Origin: Prosopocoilus inquinatus | Lineage: Eukaryota > Arthropoda > Insecta > Coleoptera > Lucanidae | Direction of reading: 5' to 3' | Length of the DNA stretch: 64,000 nucleotides | Assembly (NCBI GenBank): GCA_036172665.1 | Contig: CM069872.1 | Coordinates: 49,152,101 to 49,216,100, forward strand | In this document: positions 43,575-54,686 of the stretch, in pieces | Position numbering within the stretch: position 1 is the first letter of the stretch | Layout: each line of letters begins with the position of its first letter | Made by a program: the position numbers and the translations under genes | The notes under the pieces: model-generated | What the model was told of the DNA's origin: nothing | Databases searched by the model: none | Seen by the model: only the letters and a program-made list of their open reading frames with translations

Positions 43575-44515
43575 ATATTTTTTGACATTAAAAGGCATTT
43601 CAAAGTCGAACCAAACTAAAGAGAATCCAGATGGACCCAACTGATCCTAAGCGAACCCAACGCAAGAGGATAATTAAAAGAAACGAAAAAATTCATGGAT
43701 TCATGGACCCGACCCAAGTTTTTTTCTTGGGTCGGGTCCATTTAAAAAGTAATAAATTTAAATAAATAAATGAAAAAAATTAATTAAGCGGAAAATGTAA
43801 AAATATGCTTTTTTTTGAAATTAAAGAATTTCAAGGTCAACCCAACCCAAGTAAAGAAAATCTAAATGGATCTAATTGATCCTATGCGAAATCAACCGAA
43901 AAAGAATTTTGAAAAAATGAAAAGAATCATATTTTTAAATTAAAAAAAAATTCAAGATCAATCCAACCCAACTAAAGAGAATCTAAATGGACCCAACTAA
44001 AAAAAAAAAAATTAAAAAGTAAGAAATTAAAAAAAAAAATAAAACGAAAAGTGTAAAAAAAATGTTATTTTTTAATTAAAAGGCATTTCAAGGTCTACCC
44101 AACCCAACTAAGGAGAATCAAGATGGACCCAACCCCCCAAGAAAAAAAAGAGAAATTAAAAAAAATGAAACGAAGAATGTAAACAAAAATGTATTTTTTT
44201 AATTAAAGGGTATTTCAATGTCAACTAAACCCTAACTAAAGAGAATCTAAATGGACCCAACTGATTTTAAGTGAAGTCAACCCAAAAAGAGAATTAAAAA
44301 ATGAAAAAAAAGTTTTTAAATTAAAAATCATTTCAAGGTCAACCCAATCCAACTAAAGGGAATCTAAATGGACCCAACTGTTCCTAAGCGAACCCAACCC
44401 AAGAAAACAATTTTTAAAAATTAAAAAAGTAAGAAATTTAAAGAAATGAAAACGAAAAATATAAGCAAATTGTTTTTTTTTAATTGAAAGGTATTTCAAG
44501 GTCAACCCAAATGTT
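43575..44515. repeat. Tandem array of about 120-bp units
   Basis: Six or seven copies of a unit containing ATTTCAAGGTCAACCCAACC, ACTAAAGAGAATCTAAATGG and ACCCAACTGATCCTAAGCGA, separated by A/T-rich linkers of variable length. Unit positions are near 43593, 43829, 43953, 44083, 44208, 44328 and 44488. Divergence is moderate and no coding signal is seen. Confidence 0.85.
43703..43741. repeat. Perfect 16-bp hairpin with seven-T loop
   Basis: The stem 43703-43718 reads ATGGACCCGACCCAAG and 43726-43741 is its exact reverse complement, with seven T between. The stem sequence is a variant of the array's ACCCAACCCAAG word, so it may have arisen by an inverted copy of the unit. Confidence 0.95.
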
Positions 44516-44819
44516 AAATAACACCGAGTTCGCAGAATACTTGCGATGCTCGCTAGTTTTAAATAAGGAAAGAAACAGCAGTTCTGAATATGACTTTGTT
44601 TGCTTGATATTAAAATCTTAATTTTTCTTCGTCGATAAATTTTCCAAATTCTAAATTTTTCTATCAGACAATTTTCTAGCATTGTTTTATTTAGCCCTTA
44701 GCGATGTATACTATGCTACATTTCTGTAATACGACCATCTTCAAAATCAATCACGCCAGCTAATCCTCACACGATCAGTACACTCTTTGCCATCCAAAAT
44801 TAGCCGTCCCCTAATATTC
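44516..44819. other. Spacer
   Basis: AT-rich; nothing recognised. Confidence 0.4.
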
Positions 44820-45350
44820 GAAGGAAGGATTTGCACGAATTGGAAACATCGTGACATCAGCAGGAACCAACCGCATTTCAGATGACGTCAAGGAAATCCA
44901 ATCCCGTTAAAGGTCAACAGGAAAAGCAATTTAAATCTCTCCGTTGAAATAACTCTCCAAAAAAAATGTGCTTCTCATAGCCCAGTTCAGTAAAAAAAAG
45001 AACAACAAAGGAAATCCAATCGCCTTAAAGGTCAAAAGGAAAAGCAATTTAAATCTCTCCGTTGAAATAACTTTCCAAAAAAAAGTGTGCTTCTCATAGC
45101 CCAGTTCAGTAAAAAAGAGAACATGTTTGCGGACTTTTTTAAGACTGTCTAACCGCGTGGAATAATAATTTCAAACGGTTCTCCCGAAACGTATGAAATA
45201 CGCTTAAAAACGTTTACAAAAGATGAGACAATTCTGTCTATTCTAAAAACAGAAACTTGGAAAGATATTATTTAATTAAAACCACAAAATAAAAGTGCCG
45301 ATGCCTAGAAAATTTTACGCCGTTTCATCGCCGGAGTATTTTAAAACGAA
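44820..45350 (-). repeat. Dispersed repeat R1, copy 6, with internal duplication
   Basis: A reverse-orientation R1 copy containing CATCGTGACATCAGCAGGAA, GCATTTCAGATGACGTCAAG (one perfect TGACGTCA) and ending near CGCCGGAGTATTTTAAAACG at about 45332. A 118-bp segment is duplicated in tandem within it: AAGGAAATCCAATC starts at 44890 and 45008 and ends in CATAGCCCAGTTCAGTAAA each time. The duplicates are nearly identical, so this step is recent. Confidence 0.8.
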
Positions 45351-46120
45351 TGCACAAAAACGTTTGTGTAATACACGAAGGATGAACTTTAACATTAATT
45401 TTAATATTTATTATTAAAATAACAGAGTGTGAGATCATGTGAAGTTTTATGAATTTTGAAATAATATTAAAACGCAAATTTACGAATTTAAATATTTTAA
45501 CGATGGTAGAAAAAAACTGTTTCGGAAGGCAATACAATCCGACGAAATAGGTGCAGCATGAAGCGCTTTCGCACACAATCGAGAATAAATGCGAGTCAAA
45601 CTTAATTCATGTACAGGTTGTTTCCTGAGAAGCGGTTTCCCAAACCGTACCAAAACCATTGGCAACAGTGAGTAATTTTCAGCGGAGATCGCCTTTTTCA
45701 GCAGTGTCGTGTATTTCTTGTTAATAGATTGTTTGTACGTGCTACGCTTTAGATTCAAGCAAACCAATTAAAACCACGATACTCAGTGCTCCAGAAAAAT
45801 AATAATAATAAGCAAATCCGAGACTGGAAACGCACGACCCAATCTTCAAGATGGAATACACAGACTCTGGCTAGCCTAATCGATCGGGAGGATCGACTAA
45901 AATAAAGCGCCACCCTGTGTATACCCTGATGGTTCTGTGTGTTGGAAATTAATCCATAGGCCGAAAAAAAGGCGAATTGAGAAGACCACGACGCAAAAAC
46001 AAGTAATTGAAAAACAAAACAAAAATGATCGAAATGTAAATATACGTGTTTGTTGATGTTAAAATATTGTTTCGTGAAGGCAAATTTAAACGGTGCTTAA
46101 AATATGTTACTTGGTTTGGA
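45351..46120. other. Spacer, possibly R1-flank related
   Basis: AT-rich. The segment 45540-45660 shares words with 20340-20490 and 36950-36985, so it may belong to a longer version of R1 or to a neighbouring repeat. A 95-codon minus frame at 45480-45767 has no recognisable domain. Confidence 0.4.
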
Positions 46121-46385
46121 TTTTATACGTCATGAACTAGTGTACGGAAAACAAGAGAAAAACCTCGGCCGATTGAACTCGTAACCCGCTCAGGAAATTG
46201 AACATAAATAAAAGCTGCCGCAAAACAGTCGACTGGCCAGCCGATAATTGGCGTGGGTTTGATACGTCATGAACTAATGTACATTAAACAAGAAAGAAAA
46301 CTTTACCTCGGCTAATTGACTAATCGTAACTGGCTCACGAAATTGAATTGAATTAAATAAAAGCCACCGCAAAACTGGACAGCAG
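46121..46385. repeat. Tandem duplication, about 137 bp
   Basis: Two direct copies start at TATACGTCATGAACTAGTGT (46124) and GATACGTCATGAACTAATGT (46261). They share CCTCGGC, GATTGA or AATTGA, CGTAAC, AATAAAAGC and CCGCAAAAC. Moderately diverged. Confidence 0.8.
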
Positions 46386-46559
46386 AATAATTTTGCAAGG
46401 CGTAGAACAGATCAGTCAATGTGAATATTGTAAAAACGCACACCTTCGCTCGGTGAACCGGATTCGGTTAACAACAATAGTAACTTATTGACTTGAATAT
46501 TGAACTTGAAATAAAATAATCAAATCCGATATGTATATAAAAACGATAGCGTAGCGCAA

Positions 46560-46930
46560 TAAAAGAAAACGGTAAAAAGGAAAGTGACTTATCACCTTCC
46601 GGCGCCCTATCGACGGTCGGCGACTCCGACGACGCCGTAATTCTTCGGCTGACGTCACCATAGCGGCTGCGTGATGGATTCCAGCATTCGTTTGGCCAAA
46701 ATGTCCGGGCTCAAAAATACGCCACAGGTACGCAAAACACGGGACTCGGTGGGGAAAACACCCAGGGGAATAAAATCCCTAGGGGGAAAGAAACCAAAAA
46801 TCGCCCTTTGAATGAACGAAGGAGAAAATTACATTCAAAACTTGCTAAACAAAATTGCGTGTTTACCTTACGATGTAGGCGGCGACACCAACAAAGAAGT
46901 TAGACGCAATGATCCACCTGCATCGGTGTA
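46560..46930 (-). repeat. Diverged single copy of the 670-bp tandem family
   Basis: Homologous to about half of the units at 53283-53632 and 53950-54299. Shared words include GGCTGCGTGATGGATTCC, GTCCGGGCTC and GAAGTTAGAC. It contains one perfect TGACGTCA (46650) that the later units have lost. On the minus strand, WIIASNFFVGVAAYIV followed by AG|GTAAAC reads like the end of a membrane-segment exon with a donor site. The other copies have lost four bases in that stretch, which breaks the frame. Confidence 0.7.
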
Positions 46931-48143
46931 CAAAACTAGTTGCTGATGACTCAACAATTTGAGCGTTAATGCACCCTGCATCCTTTCTAGTGGCTATAAG
47001 GGAGTTTTGGGGCTGAGAAAAAAGCCTTCTCTCCTTGATTCTCTTTATTTAACCCCCGATACTTTCCGCTATCAATTACCGATTAGTCCTTGGATCACGT
47101 CGAGCTACATATGCGGTGTGCATTCTTCTAATTTAATAAAATCAAGCTCTCCTTCTGCCAACTATTTAGGTTTAAAGCATTTGGCCAAAACAACGAGTGC
47201 CATGCGATCTTCTAGAAAGTATAACGAATTTTTGTGAATTGACTTGTGAAATCAAGAAGTCGTAAAGCTTCGTTGGCATCTTTCTATTTACCAAGAGGTC
47301 GGTCAAGCCCCGGCGAAGTGGAAAACAGAAGCAAAAAAAAAAACGCGATCGCGCTTTCCAGATCGGAAAACCCCTTCCGTGATAAGTTGCAAGTCTGCAT
47401 GAATTTATAATAATACTTCCAGTCGATTCCGCTTCGCCCGCACCGCATAAATTCAAATTCAATCACGCGCCGCGCCGCGCCGGGCCGAGCCGATACTTCC
47501 GGCGCCCAGATTTTTCGGGGCTGTCATAAAAATCCGCGTCGGGTTTCACAGGTGTACTTCCCCCGTTCCGCCGCGCGCGAATTATCAAAACTTATTTTTG
47601 CTTTTTTTGTTTCAGGTGAGAACGAAATACCAGAAAGCCGGAATGTGCAGAGAGCTCTCGCAGCTTGGTAACGTTTCTTACCTTTTTTTTTCTTTTTTTT
47701 TTTAATTAAACGCCGAGCCATCCTGGCTGGCTTGATTGCCAAACCTAATTTAATTAATTGCATTCATTGCACTGCATTTGTTTTGCATGCTTGCTTGCGC
47801 CGCATCTGTTGGAGATTAAAAAGCGGCGCAGCTGTGCCCGGTGGTAATCGGACGTGGTTCCAAAAGTCGAATTAGCAGCAGGGGGGTAACGATGATTGGG
47901 GTTGTAATAATTAGCATGGAATTAAGATGGAACACAAACTGAATATTCATGGTGCTAATAAATTCTGATAAAATCCGGTAAATATCGGTGAATACAATCA
48001 ACCCCTTTAAATATGTATGTAACGAATGAATCGGTTAATTTACAAGTTTGTTGTTGAATATTCAATAGTAAGTCATAGTGATAAGTTAATTTAATTTTGT
48101 TCAGTTTGTTGTTTTTTTTGTTGGGGTTTTGATTTTGCTATTA
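46931..48143. other. Unique intergenic stretch
   Basis: No gene recognised. The section 47400-47830 is GC-richer (CGCGCCGCGCCGCGCC near 47465) and non-repetitive. The 92- and 96-codon frames near 47.0-47.4 kb conflict with each other and lack domains. Confidence 0.4.
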
Positions 48144-48145
48144 TA

Positions 48146-49024
48146 CAGGCTGTTCTTTTACTGTGTGCAAGTTAAAAAACCTGAGTATAAGTACATGAAA
48201 TGCTACTTACTCTGCGTATTTTCCGGTGGTTGCCAAAAAATTTTGGAGGTTCCACTTGTTTGGAACCGTTGATATGTGTGAGAGAGAAATACTTGCAAGG
48301 TCGCAACGCCTTCCTACACACCGACCCGAGCTGAGTTCCACAGTCAAACCCATTTTGTAGCGTTTCGTAATAATAATCACCGATATCGTTTATTAATTAT
48401 TTTGGTTAAAATTTTAATTCACCGAGCGAAGTAATACATTTTACGATATCAACCATCGATGAATAAGTTTAAAATTTATGCACCAATTACCCTTACCCTT
48501 TTACCTAAATAAACTTTTACTGTAATCTCTCTGCTAGCTATGAAAGTATTACTGCTTACGGTCCATGAAAAAAAAGTAAGTTTTTATAAGTCTATTAAAA
48601 ATAATATGGAATGAGAAATTACAATTTGTTTGTATGTCGCTTTTAATTTGTTCGGCAATTACGAACCGCAGCTTCTTGAATTGCACTAGATTTTAATTTA
48701 AAAGTACTTAAACTTGTAATTACTTGCAGTGAAGCTAATTTAAATTGTAAACGTTTTGATCGATCAGCTATGATCTGAGCGGCGCTGTTTACGTCGTTCG
48801 TGCTCAAGAGCAAGTAACGCACTGACCCTGGCCTACTTTGGCTGCGGCGGCCGCATTCCACTTTTAGCCATGCCAGCAGTTCTCAAACGGTTTAGTGAAA
48901 ATCTGCCACTGCATTTTCCTCGAAAACTATTAAATTTGTGTTAAGAACATATGAGTTCAATCGTTGCCGTATATGGTGATATATTACTGTTTTAAATATT
49001 TGCATACAGTAAAAGAACACCCTG
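48146..49024. mobile_element. 0.9-kb TA-flanked inverted-repeat element, copy 2 (inverted)
   Basis: The 879-bp counterpart of 26599-27515 in the opposite orientation, with ends CAGGCTGTTCTTTTACTGTG and TACAGTAAAAGAACACCCTG and TA at 48144-48145 and 49025-49026. Similarity runs the full length with small indels. No transposase frame in either copy; what is conserved between them is non-coding. Confidence 0.85.
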
Positions 49025-49026
49025 TA

Positions 49027-50011
49027 TTCTGAATTATTCTCAAAAAGAAGAACGGACAGACCGACAAACGGAACTGTATTATGTGATTAATTTGTTCGTA
49101 AATAACGCCACGCCATCGCGCCAGTGAGAATAGAGTTCGTTACAGAAAAGTCCATAAAATTCCTCCATTGTCGAAATCAATTAATAGTTGATAAAAAAAG
49201 TCCGCAATAAATTTCGCCAGAATTTCTTTGTCCAATAAAAGTGCTAATGTTCCCCCAAATCCCGTATTGTGGACGGCGGAGTGCGCCGCCGCTTCCGAGA
49301 TAAAAGCGACGCAGACAATGTAGCCAAGGCAAGCAAGCAAGGAGCGCTCCCTTCAACCACGGGGGGGCGGCGACGGTTGTCTTTTTTGTTTCGCGCCGTG
49401 CGTGCGTCGCCTGCAAAAGCACCCACGTCCTTCAGGAAGCAGCTTCCATTCCGGCGCAGTTATTATTATTAAATCAGGAGCACTTGATTTCCGTGCCCCG
49501 GCTCCTGGGGGCTTCGTTCCCCATCGAACGAAAGACGTTCCTTCTGCGTTTTAATGAAAATTCCGATCGCATTTTTGCACGTGTGCGATTCGTTTTGCAA
49601 ACACGGAGATTGAAATATTCCGGAAGGTGTATCGATGTAAATTGAGCGTCCGGACGCCGCCGCCGCGCGCCGCGCCGCCGGATTCGACGCAAATAAAAGG
49701 ACCGCGGACGTCTGCTTTGTTTGGCGTCGTAATTAAAATCCGAACGCTGGATGCGACGTGTTACATCAAATTTTTTCCAACTGTTTTATTTTAAAACTTA
49801 ACGCAAATAACCAACCGTCCCGCCCCCTCCCCCACCGCCCCCAAGGAGAACACACAGTTCTGCAAAATCAGAAGGCGCCTGAAGAAATTAATTTTACACT
49901 GAGAACGTACCCGAAGGCGGTAACGAAACTTACTTTACAAATTTCACAGACGTACACTTTCAAAAAAAAAACAGTTAAAAAAAATAAATAAAATTAAATT
50001 GAAAGCAAAAC
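49027..50011. other. Unique stretch with GC-rich island
   Basis: The section 49250-49720 is GC-rich with many CG words and overlapping open frames on both strands up to 81 codons, none with a recognisable domain. It might be a conserved island or a 5' region of a gene outside the window. Confidence 0.4.
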
Positions 50012-51360
50012 CAGGGTTCCTAGTCACCCCGGGGGTAAAACCAGGAAAACTCAGGGAATTGAGAATAGGTTTACAAGGTCAGGGAATTTGCGTGTTCACT
50101 GCAAAAGTCAGTGAAATTAATTAAAAAACGGAAAATTTGAATGCGAATTTGTTTTCTGAATTTAGGAAAAATAATGGAAAATTCTTTTAAATATTAAAAA
50201 AAATAATAATAAGAGAATTGCATAATCTAAGTGAAATGTAAGAAAGTGGTTCACGTTTTTAACGAAAGGAATTATTTTAGTCTTCAGTATAGGCAACCGT
50301 AAGAGCGGCTGTGTTCATTTGGTTGCCGATATTCAGACTTCTTATATTTTTAAGAATCAATTCTATTTTTGATTTTCATTTTAAACGAAATGATTTGCTG
50401 TTAATTCTTAAATGAAACTCAAACAGTACACGTGATAATAAAAAAACGATACTAATTTTTATACTTCTATTATTTTCAAAAATTTTGTTGCAAATCGTTT
50501 TGATGTGGATCTCTCGAGCGTCCTCTGTGCAGCTGTTTCAGTGAAATTAATATAAAAAACCGAAAATTTTAATGCAAATTTGTTTTCTAAATTTTGGAAA
50601 AACAATGAAAAATACTTTTAAATTTTTAAAAAAGATAAGAGAATTGCGTAATTTAAGCGAAAGTTAAAAAAGTTGATCAAGTTTGTAACGGAAAGAATTA
50701 TTTTGGTCTTCAGTATAGGCAACCGTGCAAGCGGCTGTGTTCATTCGGTTGCCTATACTCAAATTTCTTATATTTTGAAAAATCAATTCTATTTTTAATT
50801 TTCATTTTAAACGAAATGAATTGCTGTTAATTTTTAAATTAAATTCAAACAATATTCTATTATTTTCAAAAATTTTGTTGCAAATCGTTTTGATGCGGAT
50901 CTCGAGCGTCCTCTGTACAGCTGTTTCAGTGAAATTAATATAAAAAAAGTGGAAATTTGAATGCAATTCTAAAATTAGGAAAAACAATGAAAAATTCTTT
51001 TAAATATCAGAAGGAAACTAAGAGAATTGCATGATCTAAGTGAAATGTAAAAAAGTTGATCACTTCTTAACGAAAAGATTTATGATAGGCAACCGTACAA
51101 ACGTCTGTGTTAATTTGGTAGCCTGTACTAAGTTTTTGTTTTTTGAAAAATCGATTTTTTTTTTCAATTTTCACTTGAAACAAACGGACGTGTTATTAAA
51201 ATGAATTGCTTTTAAGTTTTAAAGGGAATTCAAATAGTACAAGTGATAATAAAAAAATTATTAAATTTTGTACTTCTATTATTTTCAAAAATTTTGTTGC
51301 AAATCGTTTTGATTTCAGTGGATCTCTCGAGCGTCCTCTGTACAGCTGTTTCAGCCCCAT
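50012..51360. repeat. Tandem array, about 400-430 bp units, three copies
   Basis: Units start at CAGTGAAATTAAT (50109, 50539, 50937), with the next phase at 51352; spacings are 430, 398 and 415. Each holds GTATAGGCAACCGT or ATAGGCAACCGT, GCGGCTGTGTTCAT or similar, and TTGTTGCAAATCGTTTTGAT followed by CGAGCGTCCTCTGT. It is preceded by CCAGGGTTCCTAGTCACCCC and GGAAAACTCAGGGAATT, words like those at ends of several invertebrate DNA transposons. Confidence 0.8.
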
Positions 51361-51460
51361 TTGGTACTTCGTCAGCATTCGCAGGATGTCGCTGCTTAAG
51401 TTGTTCTATTATTTTCGTTCTGAAATCAGGAAGAAAATGTTTAAACATGTAAAAATTAGG
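51230..51460 (-). pseudogene. Exon-like open segment with strong acceptor-like border
   Basis: On the minus strand TTTTCTTCCTGATTTCAG (about 51422-51439) looks like a good 3' splice site. After it, two frames remain open for about 40-60 codons: one reads TKIIEQLKQRHPANADEVPN, the other MLTKYQMGLKQLYRGRSRD. The downstream part (ACAGCTGTACAGAGGACGCT) is what the preceding 400-bp units repeat. It may be a captured exon fragment. Family unknown and the true frame cannot be decided. Confidence 0.25.
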
Positions 51461-51539
51461 AAACTTGCATAAGTTTTTTGATTAAAATTCAGAGAAAATC
51501 AGGAAAAGTCAAGGAATGGTTTCAATGAAAACAACACTT

Positions 51540-52440
51540 TATTCATTCGTAAAATCCTGAAACATTTGTACAGGGTGTCCCAAACTGCGTCTTACTAAAA
51601 ATTTTTTGGGAAATAATTATGAGCGTATGAATGATCATAACATAACATCGTTGTTAGGATTTTGTGTTCCACTTCGATTCGTTACAGACACTTATCAATA
51701 GTTTGCCCCTATCTTAAAAGTCAATGAGGGAAGTACATCGACTTCATTGAGTTCATTTTCATCCCCCCATTTGGATTTATCCCAGTTTGTGATTCCATTG
51801 ATATTAAGGATGAAAAGTCAGGGAAAATCGGGGAATTAAAATAAAGTGGGAAGCCCTGAAAGCGTTTGTATAGGGTGTCCAAAGCTGGGTCCTACTGAAA
51901 GTTTTTAGGAAAAGAAAAATATAAATGTATGATGAATGATTCTGTGTAAATGTTAGGATTTTGTGTTCTACTTCGATTCGTTATACACGAGCTTTAAGTC
52001 AGTCGTAGAGATTAGTTGGCTATTCATATTCTGCTTTCATATTCATTCATCCATTTGGGTTTATCTCAAAGTGTCATTCCATTGATATTAATGAAGTCAA
52101 AGAAAATCTGGAAAAGTCGGGGAGTGTTTCAATGAAAATCAATTAGGGAACCCTGAAAGCGTTTGTACAGGGTGTCCCAAGTTGGTCCTACTAAAAGTTT
52201 TTAAGGAAAAAATTATAAGTGTATGAATGATTCTGTGTAAGTACACATCTTTGTTACGATTTTGTGTTCTGTTTCGATTCGTTATACACGAGATTTTAAT
52301 CAATCGCATAGATTGGCTGGACATTCATTTTCTGCTTTCATTTTCATTCATCCATTTGGGTTTATCTCGACGTGTCATCGTTCCACTGTTATTAATGACG
52401 AAAATTGCAGCGAAAAATATTAGAAGTCATTCATTTTAAT
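51540..52440. repeat. Tandem array, about 298 bp units, three copies
   Basis: Units start at CAGGGTGTCCC or TAGGGTGTCC (51571, 51871, 52168). They share GGATTTTGTGTTC or CGATTTTGTGTTC, CTTCGATTCGTTA, CATTTGGGTTTATC, and the junction words GGGAACCCTGAAAGCGTTTG. The GTCAGGGAAAATCGGGGAAT word near 51808 links it to the leading part of the 50-kb array. Confidence 0.85.
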
Positions 52441-52958
52441 TCGTCTCTGTGAATCACATTTACAAGAGGAACTGATTTTGAACCCTCAGATTTCCAAAAA
52501 TAAATCTAAATCCGGTGAAATTTATTTGCACGAAAATTAGCCTGTTAAATCCAACACAGAGAAAGAGAGAAGAAAAAACAATTGATTGTCAAATAACGCC
52601 GGATTTATGCCGGTCTTAAATCGGAGGCGACGACCGAAATTAGAATTTCGACATCGCGCATCGCCCGGATGCGAGGGGGCGCGCGTATTTTTTTTCTTCC
52701 TTTTTTCGGCGAAATAAGGACCGTCATCGGATCGGACAGGTCGAGTATTTCTCGTTCGGTTCGCCGCCGCCGCCGCCGAAACACCAGTGAAAGGAGCTTA
52801 GGGCCCCGAGATGGCGCGCTCTACATTCCAAATCGTCTTCTTATCCCCCCCGACTTAATTAAATACTTACCTTCGAGCAGGCCCTTAACTGTAATTGAAA
52901 CTTACTCAGGCGTTATTATGCGTTTACCTTCTTATTAGATTTGCTTAAATGGATTTCA
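52441..52958. other. Unique stretch, partly GC-rich
   Basis: No gene recognised. A GCCGCC run is at 52761-52778, and 52600-52960 is GC-richer and non-repetitive with an 89-codon plus frame (52669-52938) lacking any domain. Confidence 0.4.
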
Positions 52959-54580
52959 TCTGCTATTAAATTATCGGAGTAAGTTTGAAACTTCCTTCTC
53001 GTTCTCAGTATAGGCCGTACTATAATAAATATTTAGAGCGAGAAATTTTTGGGCGGCAAATAGATTTTTTCCAATTCAATTTAAATTAAAAAAGAAGTAG
53101 TGGAAAATGTCCTGATTGCGAACGTAATCTAATTTTATGATTCAGATTAGTTCGTTGTAGTGATTACGTAGTTCTTTTGAAGGGACGACGAGTCTGCAAT
53201 TTCTGTGGAAGTAATAATGTAGTGGCGTCCTTAATTTCTCGTATTCAATTAAACCCGTGGCACACCGCAATAAAAAAAAAAAAGTGTAAAAGGGAAAGTA
53301 ACTTATCCTCTCCCGGCGCGAAGTCCAATCGATGGTCGGGGGGATCTCGACGACGTAATTCTTCGGGCGACGTCACCACAACGGCTGCGTGATGGATTCC
53401 GGCGTTCATTTAGCCAAAACGTCCGGGCTCTAAGATACGCAATAGCTAAAGAAAACACGAAACGCAGGGGGGGAAACACCCAGGGAAGAAAGATAAACCA
53501 AAAACCGCCACCTGAATAAACGAAGGAGAAATTTACATTCAAAACTTATAAAACAAAATAGCGTGGTTTACCTTACGGTATAAGCGGCGACACCAAGAAG
53601 TTAGACACAATGATCCATCTGCTACTATTAAATTATCGGAGTTAGTTTGAGTCTTCCTTCTCAGTATATGCCATACTGTAATAAATTTTTGGCGCAAGAA
53701 ATTTTTGAGCGGCAAATAGGTTTTTCCGAAATCAATTTAAATTAAAAAAAATTACCTATTAGAGCAAATAGTGTAAAATGTCCTTATTGCGAACGTAATC
53801 CAATTTCATGATTCAGATTAGTTCGTTGTAGTGATTACGTAGTTCTTTTGAAGGGACGACGAGCCTGCAATTTCTGTGGAAGTAATAATGTAGTGGCGTC
53901 CTTAATATCCCGTATTCAATTAAACCGGGGGCACCTCGCAATAAAAAAAAAGTGTAAAAGGGAAAGTAACTTATCCTCTCCCGGCGCGAAGTCCAATCGA
54001 TGATCGGGGGGACCTCGACGACGTAACTCTTCGGGCGACGTCACCACAACGGCTGCGTGATGGATTCCGGCGTTCATTTAGCCAAAACGTCCGGGCTCTA
54101 AGATACGCAGTAGCTAAAGAAAACACGAAACCCAGGGGGGAAAACACCCAGGGAAGAAAGATAAACCAAAAACCGCCACCTGAATAAACGAAGGAGAAAT
54201 TTACATTCAAAATTTACAAAACAAAATGACGTGGTTTACCTTACGGTATAAGCGGCGACACCAAGAAGTTAGACACAATGATCCATCTGCTACTATTGAA
54301 TTATCGGAGTTAGTTTGAGTCTTCCTGCCATACTGTAATGCATTTTTGGAGCAAGAAATTTTTGAGCAGCAAATAGATTTCTCCGAAGTCAATTTAAATT
54401 AAAAAAGAAGCACCTATTAAAGTAAATAGTGTAAAATGTCCTTATTGCGAACGTAATCCAATTTCATGATTCAGATTAGTTCGTTGTAGTGATTACGTAA
54501 TTCTTTTGAAGGGACGACGAGTCTGCAATTTCTGTGGAAGTAATGATGTAATGGCGTCCTTAATTTCTCGTATTCAATTA
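52959..54580 (-). repeat. Tandem array, about 660-668 bp units, 2.4 copies
   Basis: Units start at TCTGCTATTAAATTATCGGA or the equivalent (52959, 53618, 54286). Each holds GATTACGTAGTTCTTTTGAA, GGGACGACGAG, GTAATAATGTAGTGGCGTCC, a short A-run, CGGCTGCGTGATGGATTCCG, GTTTACCTTACGGTATAAGC and GGCGACACCAAGAAGTTAG. The minus strand keeps a 79-codon frame in both full units (53303-53542 and 53971-54210), with conserved SRSRCGDVARR. The single relative at 46560-46930 is more diverged. Third unit is truncated at about 54580. Origin unknown. Confidence 0.9.
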
Positions 54581-54648
54581 ATCGTCGATTTTCCGCATTC
54601 GAGTTCGTTGCTTCTCCCAAATCGCTCCTATTAAACAACACACTCTGC

Positions 54649-54651
<3 letters not shown>

Positions 54652-54683
<32 letters not shown>
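54652..54683. repeat. (GA)n microsatellite
   Basis: About sixteen uninterrupted GA units. Confidence 0.95.

Positions 54684-54686
<3 letters not shown>

Noticed and set aside
53575..53612. LTR primer-binding site reading of TTGGTGTCGCCGC in the 670-bp units
   Set aside because: It does not fit a tRNA 3' end I can name, and no gag or pol coding is present.
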